Source of the DNA: Mesocentrotus franciscanus
Lineage: Eukaryota; Echinodermata; Echinoidea; Camarodonta; Strongylocentrotidae
Direction of reading: 5' to 3'
DNA: 64,000 nucleotides
Assembly (NCBI GenBank): GCA_037976565.1
Contig: CP137675.1
Location: 4,040,837 to 4,104,836 of the forward strand
A program made the translations under genes and the position numbers. The notes beneath the pieces were generated by a model that saw only the letters and a program-made list of their open reading frames with translations, was not told where the DNA came from and did no database searches. Below are positions 10,641-23,900 of the stretch, one piece after another (position 1 is the first letter of the stretch; each line of letters begins with the position of its first letter).

Positions 10641-13600
10641 GAGTTGTCCCGTCGCACTCACTTGACTTGGATATCGAGCAGCTGAGAAAGGAACTGATCC
10701 AGTTCTACCTGTCGGACATGTGCAAGATCAAGTTCATTCCTTGGGATGATGAATCGTACATTGACCTCCAGAAGTTCTACGTCCGTCTTTCCCTTGTCCT
10801 TCAGGATTCCAGCATCTTTGTGAACGGACCAAAGAAACTTCGGCCCCTCCAAGACTCTCACGAAGGCATCTTCTCTTCGGCTGCTAGTCAGTCCCAAAGC
10901 AGGCAACCGATGAGGTTGCTCTTAGAGGGTGAAGCAGGAATGGGCAAGACGACTCTGATTGCTAAACTGGCCTACGACTGGGCAACACAAGCCGATTCCT
11001 CTCCGTTGAAAGACATCCCATTGTTCCTCGCCATCCCGTTCAGGGAGTGGAAACCCGAATGGACCATCGGCATTGCTGTCCGGGAATGTCTCCTGGCATC
11101 GGACAGTACAATCACAGCTAGGCAGATTGATCACTACATTAAGATGAATCCTGAAGCTGCAAAGGTGGTTCTAGAAGGATACGACGAAGCCAAGTTGAGC
11201 ATTACCGATAAGAAAGCTTCTGGTCGCATTGGCCGTGTCCTGCGGAACGAAGAGTTACGCGAAACTCAGATCCTTGTCACGACTAGACCATGGCGAGTGG
11301 TGGACTTTAAAGGCTTTATTCGTACTTACACCAGGATTGAAATAGAAGGGTTTCAGAAGGAAGAAACAGACAAGTATGTCAAGTTCTTTTTCAAGGGGCA
11401 GGATGAGAAGGCAGAGCACGTCTTGAAGTACATTTGCGAGCATCCCGTGGTATCTGGATTTCTGTCAGGAATACCGTTATTTACAGCGATGCTTTGCGAG
11501 TTGACCAATGAAGTCCAAACCACTGTTGATGATCTTGATGAGTTTAATACCTTAAGTGATCTCTTCAGGTATTTCACGAGTTATCTATGGGGCCAGTACA
11601 GTACGAAATCGAACTATGCACGATCCCACGAGGAGAGTGAAAATGCATTGACAAAATTACTCCTGCGTCTAGGGAGTGTAGGTCTTGACGGTCTCTTCAG
11701 TCCTGACAAGAAATTGTTGTTCGATTCATCGGATTTCAAATTCGCCGAAGGAGAAGGAGAGGAAAAGTCGTATAGTCAAGATGTAGAAGAAATGGCTTGC
11801 AAGGTTGGTATTCTCTCCAAGCATCGCAGGCAAATCCAACTGAAGACAAAAGCAAGACAGAGAACTGTCACAACATCTCATGCCGTATCGTTCTTTCACA
11901 AACTTAGCCAGGAGTACTGCGCAGGTGTTTATTTAGCACACTTAGCCAGAACTAATGGAATAACATTCAATAGGTATCTTCGGAAAATATGTAGCCGCAC
12001 GCAACTGCTCGAGTATAAGAATGTTCTCCTTTTTGCCTGTGGGGAGGGAACACATTCTGCTCGTTTGATTCTTGATCATCTGGCTGTTCTACAAGACAAG
12101 TGGGTATACTTGTGGGATACTAATAACAACGCCTTGGAGATTGCTTTTCTTTGCAACTTGGAGAGTAAGAGTGATGGTCAACTGAATACCTATCTGAGAA
12201 GGTTCTTAAAGTCTAGTAGCCTGACGTGTTCGTATCGCCGTTTCAGCATGAACCGCACATATCTGTGGCATACAAGTATCTGTTGTCCTCCGGGAAGTCT
12301 TTGCCGATGGAGGATTGTGACCTTTCCATCTCTGAAGAGAAAAACCTTCACATCTTCTTTGACTTCATGTCCTACAAGAACGCAACCTCTCTTACTGGAC
12401 TTAAGCTTGATGTATCAAATCTCAAAGAAGAATCTTATCTGCGATTCTTGGAATGTCTGCAATCATTCAACAATCTGTGTAGATTGTCCTTGTCAGTTAA
12501 AGAATCAACCAATATCAGCAAGCTGGACAAAGCACCAGAATCATGTGTCTATCCATCCGTCCGAAATTTGACACTACAAAGCCATTCCATGGATTCACTT
12601 GCTGAATATCTAGCATTTACATGTGATCGATTCCCGAATGTTGAAGACCTGACAATTGACAAGGCATCATCTGGAATCTGGTCACAGATGGAAAGACAGA
12701 ATAAATCCCTTGTATTCCTGAAACGACTAACCGTCACCAGCTTAGCATGCGAGGATCAGTCTATGAGAGTCTTGTTCAACACGATTTCCCAAACTTGTCC
12801 AAACCTCGAGGAATTCAACGTGAGCGTTGTAGACAAAGACGTTCATCTTGAAATAAAAGACAAAGTAAAGATCATGACCCAGTTGAGATGTTTAGTCTTA
12901 ACCCTAAAGTATGTCGCTAATCCGCTCTCCTCCAATGAGTTGATGACCTTTATTGCATCATACGCGCCATCACTGAAGGAACTCAGACTTGATACTGATG
13001 TATCTTATGGACCTGTCAGGACGACTGCGGACGTCCCGATGTTAGCAATCAATGACTCCATCGAATGTGCTACCCTAAGAAATGTCTGCAAGAATGAGGA
13101 AGACCTTATGCAAATCCTGCTGTATTTTCCGAATGTCAAGTCCTTGAAAATGACCTTCTGTGAACCTTTCCGACAGTGCGCTAGACAGCTAACTACCGAG
13201 GTGCTTGTAAGACATGCGGTGAAACTGGAAGTGAACTGTTCTGCTTCGGACTTCACGAATACCGTGCCGAATCACTTCGTGATGAATAACAGCCTTCGTA
13301 ATTCAGAAAGTACCACCCTCTCTTTCCTGTCACCATTCCAGAACCTAACCTCGCTCTCTCTTGCCAATCTGCCGTTCCGGACACTAAACCTAGCAGGATG
13401 TCCGAAAATGCCGAATGTTCGCCACCTCCAGCTTCATGGATGCTTCCTGCAATGCGCCAGAGGTCTTCGCCCTTTCTTCAACAGTTTCCCAAATCTGGTG
13501 TCATGTCAAGTACCGTTCTCTGTCAACGATGCCATCATTGGGGACTTGAGCGAGTCCCTCCGCGAAAGAAACAATCTTCGGCTTCTTGTCGTAGGTATCG

Positions 13601-13955
13601 ACGCTGATGTCAAGGAGAATGTTGGCAAGATGGTTGAAGCAATCGCCAGCCTCCCATCTCTTGAGCACCTCGTCTTCCGTATCAATTCGTTACACGACAC
13701 CTTGCTTCATACGCTAGCCCTGGCCCTGCCTGTCTGGACCAAGCTGAGTTTCCTTGGGATACACCCATATCAGATGAGGGATCAGACTGAACCCGTCGGG
13801 TTTGAAGCCATGTGTGCCTTTGCCGATGCTTGTGTGATCCACGACCAACTGTCAACCGTTGACCTCTCCTTGTTACAGCTCACCAAAGAGGCCGCACTGA
13901 AGGCGCTTGGGTCAGCTTCTTCAACATACGGTTCACCAGGACTGCTTTCGTTGAG
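10641..13955 (+). pseudogene. NLR copy A exon 3 (NACHT + LRR), frameshifted
   Basis: The exon opens after ACAG at 10640 and matches copy B codon for codon through the Walker A GEAGMGKTT (about 10933-10959), the Walker B-like VVLEGYDEA and ILVTTRPWR. At 12221-12226 the copy B codons CTG AAC read CTGAC, a one-base loss. The frame then runs to a stop at 12571. The correct LRR frame continues from 12226 to the donor GTATGT at 13956. The LRR frame is otherwise open, so loss is recent or an artefact. Confidence 0.85.
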
Positions 13956-14330
13956 GTATGTAGTTTTTCGTTACAGAGGTGTATTCCTGATATTTAATAT
14001 GCATTTAAACACAATCCAGTACATGGTCATTCTAACCATGATGGAGAAACAAGAGTGCTGCATAGGTGCGTATACCCATCTTTGAAATGGACCATAATAT
14101 GGCGTCCAAGAACATTTTACACCTAAAAATAAGACCATCCTATATGGCATGAGATTAGACATGGTGATGAATAAAGGCGCCGGAAGCGGAGGGGAGGTTC
14201 AAGGGATATGCCTTTTATTTTCAAGTTCGAAAGGAGTTATGTCCGTAGAACACAGAGATCTTCGCCTGATCAAAATCTACCGAATGTACTAAAAAAAAAA
14301 TCTTAATTTCATTTCGATTGTGTTTGCCAG

Positions 14331-14430
14331 GTTAACAGGTCCCCAATTGCCGTGTGATTGGGAGGTGTACACCGCAGTAGACATTGGCAGAGACGCTGGC
14401 TATGTTACGTTGGTTCCACCCGATAACAAG
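14331..14430 (+). pseudogene. NLR copy A exon 4
   Basis: This 100-bp exon lies between GTTTGCCAG and GTGAGC. It encodes R-LTGPQLPCDWEVYTAVDI then GRDAGYVTLVPPDNK. The phases (2 in, 0 out) agree with neighbouring exons. The fold is not recognised. Confidence 0.75.
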
Positions 14431-14855
14431 GTGAGCTACATTTCAAAAGCATTGGCATAGCGTGAGGGGGCACCGAGGGGAGGGGCATCGGTGTTCTAAG
14501 GTATTTTTTAAAAAGTGAAACCCATGGAGTGTAGGGTGCTTGAGAGGGATTTCCTTATTTACCTTTTGCCCCATCGTTTCTCTTTTTTATGTGTGATTTT
14601 TGTATTTTGTTTTGTTGCCAACAGTCAAGTAGTGTGCACGTCCTACTACGCCACTAATTACCCCTTATAAAGTAACCTAAGATTATGTTGTCATCAGACT
14701 TAAGATCAGCTTACCTGAATGTAACTCAAATTGAAAGTTGGATCGTATAACAAAACCATTTTTCAAATATTCCTCACATTTTACTGCTATACCTCCGACT
14801 GTATCCTACATCCCCCTATCCACTCCCTCTCTCTCTCTCTCTCTCTCGTTACAAG

Positions 14856-14940
14856 GTGAGGTATCATGAGTTTAATGGAGGAGCCGGACCAACGTATAGC
14901 ATCAATCTTTGCGGTGTTTCTCTTAAAAAAACTTGTAAAG
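14856..14940 (+). pseudogene. NLR copy A exon 5
   Basis: This 85-bp exon follows a CT-rich tract and TTACAAG. It encodes VRYHEFNGGAGPTYSINLCG then VSLKKTCK and ends before GTATGA. It has diverged from copy B more than exon 4 has: about ten of 28 residues differ. Confidence 0.75.
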
Positions 14941-15091
14941 GTATGATTTTTCTTCTGCTGTTAAGTTTGAATAATTTTTTAATACTACAATGTGTCGTTT
15001 AAAGAGTGGTAAATCCATACACTTTGCAAAGAAAATGAAAGAAAAAGAAGAAGGAGAAGAAAAACTTCAACAACAAGGAGAAAAAGACTGA

Positions 15092-15320
<229 letters not shown>

Positions 15321-16214
15321 TTACTTGATTTATAAAGACGTTATCATGCACTGCTTTTTATGGTATCCATTGTGTTAGTAGATGTCAGGAAAACATCACT
15401 TACGGGCCGGGGGGTTCAAAATAGCCACAAAAAAATCGCCTCTTAAAAAATTGCTCTTAGGAACGATATCGTTCCCAGTTAGTGAATCACCCCCTGTTGT
15501 GCATGTACATAAATCCCTTTTTGTTTTCAAAGTCAACTCCGTAATTTCTGATCACCACCCTAAAATGATCTGCACATATTATGACTTCATAATATATGTT
15601 GTATTTCTTTTAAATTCGAATCAGCTCCATATAATATATAGCCACCATTAATGTTTAGTAGTTTCAGACATTTTTTAGATTGTATTCACTATTCAGCTGA
15701 GAGTCCCTTTCCGGATAATTCATAGAGATCCACAGGGATCAGTACGAGAATACACCCGACGGTGGCCTGTACTTATAGCGAAGAAAGGATCTGCTCGAGA
15801 CAGTTGCATAGCGCCCTCTTTTAGCTCATGTTATGTTATGTTCGGGTTATGTTCTCCCTCGCTCTCTCTCTCTCTCTCTTTCTTTCTCTCTTTCTCTCTT
15901 TTTTGTTGTTGAGACATGTAATGTACATAATGCGACGTTAAATGTTTTATTTCTTTTTTTCTCTCTCTTATACTTGCAATTCATTATTTGTGTATCTTGA
16001 TATTCTGTGCTATTTATTTATGTAAATTCACATGGATTGGATAAGAAGAGAGAAAGAGGGAGAGGGGGGTTAAGGAGATTTCTATTCTTTCTTGAGCTTT
16101 GATTTATTAACAGACATTATAAAAACAGCGGATATTGTATGCTGATACCTCACAATCATCAACAACTCCATCGATTTAGATATTTTCTCATTGATTTTTA
16201 CCTGTCCCTTCTAG

Positions 16215-16330
16215 ACTTCATGTACTGGCAATCCACTGGATGTCCTGATATCGACGCCATCTTCGGTGACCATGATGACGCCATCAAGGACGACGTCAAA
16301 GACGACATCAATACCAGTATACCACAATAA
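16215..16330 (+). pseudogene. NLR copy A last exon
   Basis: The acceptor CCTTCTAG is followed by an exon encoding (D)FMYWQSTGCPDIDAIFG and an acidic tail with the repeated pattern DDAIKDDVKDDIN, ending SIPQ and TAA. It is one residue shorter than copy B (SIPQQ). Confidence 0.8.
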
Positions 16331-17029
16331 TAAAACCAGCAGGTCTTTGCTGTGTGCATTTCATGTCATTTCATGATGACGTGAAGTGGTCCTGCTTTAA
16401 ATTGGGAACAGACTGAAATTGTCCATACTATCTCATTCTGGCCGAGCCTTGTACAGCATAATGGAGCCAAGGAATGGGGAGGGGGAGGAGGGAGCTGGGG
16501 CTGTACATCCACTTCTGTAGAAGGATCGTTTCATAGTGCTTATCCATGAATCAATAAGATAATAATGCCTCCGGCCCCAATGAAGGTCTCCTTGCAGATG
16601 CGTCGGAGGGGATGGTCGGGAAGGAACAGTGGTACACCTCCCCCTCCCATTAACAAAAAAAAAAAAATCTGTCCCCCAGTCGAGAAATTTGGATTTCCGG
16701 TCAAAACATGTTTTTGTAGTCTTTTCATAATTTATTTATTTATTTATTTAAAACGGTTTATTGCTAAGAAATTAATCGCGGTCGAATGGCCGAATTACAG
16801 ATAAACTTGATACATAAATTAATATTGATAATACATATACATTAGTGCAACATGCAACATTCTATAGAATCTTTAGTAGATCGACCAAATGACTAAATGC
16901 ACAATTAAGGTGTTTCCATACAACATAAAACAACCAAACATTCTCTCTGAGAGTTCAATATTTTAACATCATCATTAATGACCACAAAATAATACTATTA
17001 CTTACATTGAAGAGAGTTTTGCTCCTTAA
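16331..17029. other. 3' flank of NLR copy A with inserted repeat
   Basis: 16331-16600 matches unit B after its stop. About 16640-17003 has no counterpart there: an A-run, a TTTATTTATT run, and a segment resembling a reversed LINE 3' end. No gene is seen. Confidence 0.5.
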
Positions 17030-17836
17030 AGTGCCGGTTCAAAGAAAATCGCAAATATGGCAAATAACGTATCACTAGAACCTGGTAAGCTAACAGATGG
17101 CCATCGTACAAGTTTTAGGTCAACTACATATCGGGTGATTTATACAAATACAAATAAAACCACCTCCACAGCATCTGGGATATGCGAGAGATTCGCCAGA
17201 AAAGTAACGATGTTTTAATGCTGTCACAATATGAACCAATGCTGCCCAAGCAGACGACATCCCATAAAGAATGAACATAATTGCAATACTATTATTTCTC
17301 AAATTATAATGAGTTTAGTGTATATAAATGTGATGGAACTTTACACCATTCAAAAAGAGATATGAAACCGATTCTGATAACTAAATTCTTTAATTTGTAA
17401 ATACACAGGATAGGGGTTAATGAACAATCAAAGAAACCACACTTTCAAATTAAAAAACCTCCGGAATGATAGCATGGACGGCATTGTTCCCTCTTGAAAC
17501 GCCGAACATACCGCGGTGTATGCAGCTGAAAATACAGGCAATAGATTAAACATTTAGCCTGACGGTAGTGAAGTAAGAGAAATAACTGAAGAGATGACAA
17601 TCAGGCACTGAAATGTGTGAGATCGTGTGTCGTCTGCTTGTACAAGTCATGTTCAACATGTGACGTCTAACATCTCAGCAGCGATCGGAGAGCTTTTCAG
17701 GTGCTATGCCGGGGCTGTATTTAAGCGTTACTTCGAATGTTTCCAAGCATTGAATTTTGATAACCTTGTCCAATCAAAGTTTCACCTTTGCAATAATGAC
17801 AATAAAGTAAGTTTTTAAAATCAATGAACCTTCTCT
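17030..17836. mobile_element. TTAA-flanked element (unit A only)
   Basis: The 807-bp insert starts AGTGCCGGTTCAAAGAAAAT and ends AATCAATGAACCTTCTCT, with TTAA at 17026-17029 and 17837-17840. Unit B reads GCTCC-TTAA-GAAG at 32831-32842, the empty site. Its right end matches the ends of the 1.25-1.28 kb elements at 40428 and 62545. No coding capacity is recognised. Confidence 0.85.
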
Positions 17837-17909
17837 TTAAGAAGTTGTTGAAGTTTTCTGATGAATTGACTAACATTTGTCAATCCCCCACATATGGCCG
17901 ACTCAACCA

Positions 17910-18775
17910 TGTAATTTCATGTTCTGTATTTGTTATTTCTTACACAGTCATGTATCCGTCTTGGATGTCCGCAGAACATTGTGAAATATATTGCTTTTGT
18001 TCTTCTGTGTTGTGAAAATCTTCTATGTATATACATCTTTTGCCCATTTGCGATTTGTTGTGTGTTTTATGACTTATTGGGAAATGAATGAAATTGAAAA
18101 AAAAAAAAAAAAAACAATTGTTAAAAATTCATTCAATGTGATGTTTTATAATGCATTTTATACTGTTTTTGTATATGAATATAAAGCATGTAGGTCTATG
18201 CTTATAGTCGTTAAGTAAAGGCTGAATGAAATATTAAAATGGCAAAGGTGAAAAAAGTCACTTAAGATGTAGTCAGCCAAAATGTAACTCAAATTTCCTG
18301 ACTTGTATTGAATGCTATTAGGATAGCCATCAAATAGGCCTATGTAATTTCATGTTCTGTATAGTTTCTTACACAGACGTGTACCCGTCTTAGGTGCCCT
18401 CAATATTATTCATTGTGACGTCATAACATTGCTTTTGCTTTTCTTTTGTTATGATTATCTTCTACGTACATGTATATATGTGTACAGTGTATATACAATT
18501 TTGTGCCCATTTATTATGTGTTTTCTGAGTAATGTGGAAATGAATGAAATGAAGAAAAAAAGATATTTGAAGGGTAAATTCAATCAATATGACGTTTTAT
18601 AATGCATTTTATACAATGTTTGTATAATTTAGAGTATTTAGGCCTATGCTTTTAGTAGTTAAGTAAAGGATGAATTAAATATTGAAATTACCAAGTTGAA
18701 AAAAAAGTCACTTAAGATGTTGTCAGCCAAAACGTAACTCAAATTTCCTGACTTGTATTAATACTATTATGATAG
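17910..18775. repeat. Tandem duplication of about 433 bp, unit A only
   Basis: The sequence from GTAATTTCATGTTCTGTAT (about 17911) to ACTCAAATTTCCTGACTTGT repeats from about 18344 with moderate divergence. Unit B has a single copy (about 32918-33290). No gene is seen. Confidence 0.8.
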
Positions 18776-20372
18776 CAATCACATAGCCCTCCAGTGTAGG
18801 CGCCTTGAGCGCCCCTGGTGATGAATTTAAGCGCAATACATGACTGTTGCTCACTCTTATCATTATGACGTCCAATTATAGCAATTTTCTTTCTGTACTT
18901 TTTTAAAGATAGTACAGTACTCAATAAGATTTGATTCATTTATCGCTTTGCCATTTAAGAAGCGATTTTCTTTGCGAAAATAGCCCATTTGCTGTATTAG
19001 TTTCGTTAACTTAATGTATTCATCGTGTTTGTAAACGATTTTTACGATAAATTAGAAATTGAACAAAGTCGGATATATTTCTACATCTTGTTAAAAAAGT
19101 GGTGTAGGCATATTGAATCAATTCATGAGAAAGAGTTCATAGTTTAACATGTCGCTCTTTATCGTCATATCATTTTTTTTCATCTCAAATCAATTCGTAT
19201 TGAGTAACAGTTTGGCACTGGGCATGATATAAAGTATTTCATAATTATTATGACAGAAAACGAGCTTTCGTTGTATATTCTTACAATTCTTGTTTTTTTT
19301 AAATCCTGTATGTTTATTCGTGGCTTCCGATATTTTCTTTCTGAAAATGTGGTTGGTGTAATACGTTATTCTTTCATTTTTGTTTTAGTATGGTGGTCAA
19401 GTCTGGTTTACTCGATGACTTTGCTGAGTTATTTATCAGTTTATCCAAACAATCATTAATCACTTAGAAAGTATAGGCCTATGTATATGTGTACCATTAT
19501 CTAGCACATGTCTAAAAGAAAACGGGAATACTACTATCTGCCCATTTGACAAACTTTTTAACGTATGACTTTTGCTGTTTAAATATCATATTTATAATTG
19601 CAGCTTCAGAGTGATCTCCCCAAATGTGGATGCTTTAAGACATTCATTAAGTCCAACCAAGATTTAGAATATAGAATAGCCAAGAATTCAGGTAGACTTA
19701 CTATTCACTTTTGAAAGTGGAGGATACACTTTAACTGATGTTTAGGTCATGTTTAAGCAATTGAAAGACATGTTCTTATACCATTTCCATTGCGTTTGTT
19801 TATATATTTATTTCTCCTTTGCCACCTACCTTACATATGATGTTTATATCTTGCTCACTGTGATTACTCTTTGGTTTTGATCAATAAAAACTTAAATAAA
19901 AAAAGAAATAGCACGGGAATATTTGTATCAATAAAGTAATTTTTTCGAATGCAAATACGTCGTGATTCTCCAGATAAATGCAAGGTCATTCAGAGCGTTG
20001 TACTTTAGTGGGGCAGGTGGTGGAGGAGGGGCACAAGCAGGCGCGGTTCTAGAAATATATATTTTTTTCGGGGGGGGGGGCTGTGGGCTATAGGTGTTAA
20101 TGCATTCATTTTCTACATGTTCCTCGCTTAAATTCATATATAATCAAGAAAAATTGGGGAGGGGGACGTGAGCCCCCGAGCCCACCTCATTTTGACGAAG
20201 TGCGAAAAGTGGAGCGACTTAGCGGGATGCGAATGGTCTCATTAATCAAACTGGGGCATGCTATTACTACCTTGGATGCTGTAAATTCATTTTTTAAAGG
20301 GTACATTTTGTAAGCGACAATGTGAAGTATAGGTAAAATAAGGGCACTTTAAGGGGAATTATTTGAATGGAA
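18776..20372. other. Intergenic tail of unit A
   Basis: It is shared with 33290-34950. It contains AATAAAAACTT (about 19884) and an AGGCGCGGTTCTAGAAAT repeat motif followed by a G-run (about 20040-20080). There is no gene. Confidence 0.6.
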
Positions 20373-20399
20373 AAAAATAAAAAAAATAAAAAAATAGAT

Positions 20400-23031
20400 A
20401 ACTGAATGAATGAATAAATAAGTAAATATGCTCTCGAACCCGAAGCTATATTATGCCAAGTGATGTTAATGAATGAATTGATGATGAATCTACAAGCATG
20501 ACAAGACAACGGTAAGAGCTTTCCATAACATGTTCAGCCTAGATGACTACCTGATTCAAAGCTAAGGATGAATGATATATATTATTTTCATTGACAAATT
20601 CATGTTACCATGACATTGCCTAAAATCTTAATCTAATCATGTTTCAGAAGAACGTCAAAACTAATTATCTGTAGACATTTCTTTCTAGTTTATGCAGAAT
20701 TTATTAAAACATGAATTTAATTTACCTCTACATCTCTAACCCTTCCTCTCGCATATTAACTATTCTTTGGACCATCTATAGTTCTACCTGCCAATTAAAG
20801 CTACACGTTTATAAATCTTGAATTTAAATTTGAAAATAAAAGACTAACATCTACACCGACATTCACTAAAACCGTGACCCATATAAATGACTAATGGATT
20901 CCCCCAAAGCAGAAAGGAGGGGCCTAACTAAACTATTCTCTCATTGTCCTTTCAGAATATTTAAATAAGAGTCGAACATTATTTATGTACTAGTTATTTA
21001 AGCTATATTTTTGAGAAAAATTCATAAAAATTAAACTATTCGCAGCTTTATATACCGGAATTATTTCATGATGCATTTTTTGTATCCGCGGTCTATCCCG
21101 AATATATAGCACGGACTCAATAATGGATTGATATTAATCAATCAACCAATGCAATGAGAATTCAACCAATCGACCAATAATTAAACCATTTAATCAATCA
21201 TTGTTTATGAATCAAAATCATCTGTCCAACTCAAATATTATTTTTGGCAGACTGCTCCGGAACTGCACACCTTGGCAATGAGATAAATTATTTCCGCGCG
21301 TAAAAATATAAAAAATAAATAATCCGCTTCATCTCAGTGTACCATTGTTCTTCATCTTTTGCAGGAAGTGATTAAAATGAAACCGAAAGCGCATTTTCTA
21401 AAGAATATATAACGTTTCCAGTTTGCAGATCAAGTGGTTGCATGAGAAAGAGCCTGAGAGGCACTGGAGTCACGTGCCCCCTCCCCGGCTAAAATCTATG
21501 CATGTATCTGTACTTAAAGGCAAACCTGAGATGCATGGCCCTACGTGTTATCAGCGTCTGTGATATGGTTTAATATTCAAGCCCTAAACAAAATTGCGCT
21601 TCAAAATGATCATGAAGTGCCTCAAAAAAGTAAAAATCTTTGAGTGACCGGTTTTACCATACTAATTTTCCCCAATAGACTGTGGTTTTATAAAAACCGT
21701 TGGGAAAACGGTTTTTGAAATGTCGAATTCCAATCATAAATATCTTGATAATCAGACGGGCGATCGGCTTGTAAACATCACGGGATTCCTGACTGACCTA
21801 AAGGTTTGTAATTATAATTGCAGCATGAGCTAAATCCAGGATTTTGTTTAGAATCTGAGACAAAGATACCCAATCCCGTTAAAACACGATTGTGCATATA
21901 CGCTATAAGTGTCCTGGACAGGACAGTATGCGAATTCCTTTTTTCCCCCTCCTTCTTTTTCTTTTTCAGGGGGGGGGGGTGGACACAGTCTTGTGCCCAG
22001 TCCCTGATCAAATAATCATGGATCCGCCACTATAATGTATACTCTCCTATTTACTTAAGTGTGAACTTTGATCGTTTGCAATTTGTCCAAGAGACGTTCT
22101 GTGTCGTTTGTTCTGTGCCACATACAGGAACATACACACGGCAATAAACATTCCTGTGAGAGCGGTAATATATTTTTATAATAACGAAGTGTCGTATAAT
22201 AATTATTGTCAACTGGACCGCCTATAAGGTAAGACCAAATGTTAGCATTGACGGCAACTTTATTAATATTATGCACTTTATCGATTTATATAGATACATT
22301 ACAATCCAAACTGCTTTCTTTATAGATAACTAAATCAAATAAGTATGCTGTTGTAGAATGGCATTTGATATTCATTGACAATTTGCTTGGTTATTCTTGT
22401 TGACCCGCCTTGCATGCATTGGTGATGCTCTTCGTTGTGTGCTTTTCAGTTTAATTTTAAAGAAATGTGGAAAACTGTACATTATATGGCGTAACTTTAA
22501 CAATAGGGTTTAAACTATTCAATCGTTTACATGCACCCTTAGAATGACTTTTCGTTGTGCTCCAACATTTTGCTCCTGGTTTTAAAGTCGTCAAAAGCAT
22601 AGGGTTAGGGTTAGGATTGTGATTGTGTTTTAGGTTGATTCATAGGGTAACGGCTAGGGTTAGATTTAGTGTCGAAGTTAGGAATTCGGACAGTGTAGGA
22701 AATTATCGCGGAGCAATAATGTCGCAGGAGCAGGTGTCGTACGACATTTTTAGCACTTAGTTTTAGATGTTAGATGGAATTTAACATCTCCTGGTTTTAT
22801 GTTATCAATTGGAAAATGTATCAAAATGTAAATGAATCAAATGCGAATATCACATTAATGCACATGAATATGCTTGTCTGGAAAGATGATGTAGAAATCA
22901 ATAAATCAATTATCAATTATCAATGTTGCGATTTGAAATCTTTATTCTAATTATCTTATTATGCATTTATATAGAGCAAGAAATGAGGAATAGAAACAAG
23001 TCATTTTGCTGAAGTAAATGGATCAATAGAA
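20400..23031 (+). other. 5' flank of NLR copy B
   Basis: It matches 1665-4317 apart from the insertions noted. The leader before ATG 23032 has the same possible acceptor and upstream stop as copy A. A promoter cannot be placed. Confidence 0.5.
21518..21878 (-). mobile_element. TTAA-flanked element (unit B only)
   Basis: The 361-bp insert lies between TTAA at 21514-21517 and 21879-21882. Unit A is empty at the matching point (TTAA in ATACTTAAAACACGC, about 2597). In reverse orientation it is homologous to 43690-44031 and 57774-58147, sharing ATCTTGATAATCAGAC and TCATGATCATTTTGAAGCGC-like segments. Confidence 0.8.
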
Positions 23032-23084
23032 ATGGCAACGCATAAACCAGACGAAACGAGTTCTGACATCTCCCCGCCATCATG
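23032..23084 (+). CDS. NLR copy B exon 1
   Basis: It encodes MATHKPDETSSDISPPS and the first two bases of Cys; donor GTAAGA at 23085. An in-frame stop lies upstream, as in copy A, making this the first available ATG. The leader is Ser/Pro/Asp-rich and has no domain. Confidence 0.8.
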
Positions 23085-23858
23085 GTAAGATTCAATGTGT
23101 ACATGTATAATGCCCACCGCATACGTCACGACCTTACTAAGATCCGATTTATAAAAAGGATTGGCATACATTTACAATATTAATAATAGAGGTCCGGAAT
23201 ACTTTTGGGAACATTAAATTAACAATGTAGGGAGGCTGCAAGCTTCCTTGTATAAGTGGAAAACTCATAATTATCGGCTCGCAATCGTAGTGACGTCATT
23301 TTAGTTGTGCGATCGTCTACGATTTGAAGCAGATTTGGCTTTTTACGTCGACTATAAGGCTTAAACTAACTAAAATTTCGATTGGTGTTAAATATCATTA
23401 TTTAGAACCCCAATCAGGAAGATGATATTTTACATGCTAATTTCTATAACAATCGGATTGCAGATGGATCGTATAGTATGCGGTGGGCTTAACGCAATTA
23501 ATGGTGACAACCAGAGGCGTAGCGTGTGTCCAAATAATTATAAAAGAAATGAAGAGTAACTGAGAGAGAGAGAGAGAGAGAGAGAGAAGGAGACAGAGAA
23601 GGACGGAGATAGAAATAAGGAAGGAGATGAGAAAGAAAAAGTGAGATGGGAGAGAGAGAGAGAGAAGGATAGCGAGAGAAAGGGGGAAGGAGATGAGAGA
23701 GAGAGAGAGAGAGAGTATAATAGAGAGATATAAATACAGAGAGAGGTAGAGAGAGAGAGAGAGAGAAGGATAGCGAGAGAAAGGGGGAAGGAGATGAGAG
23801 AGAGAGAGAGAGTATAATATAGAGATATAAATACAGAGAGAGGTAGAGAGAGAGAGGT

Positions 23859-23900
<42 letters not shown>

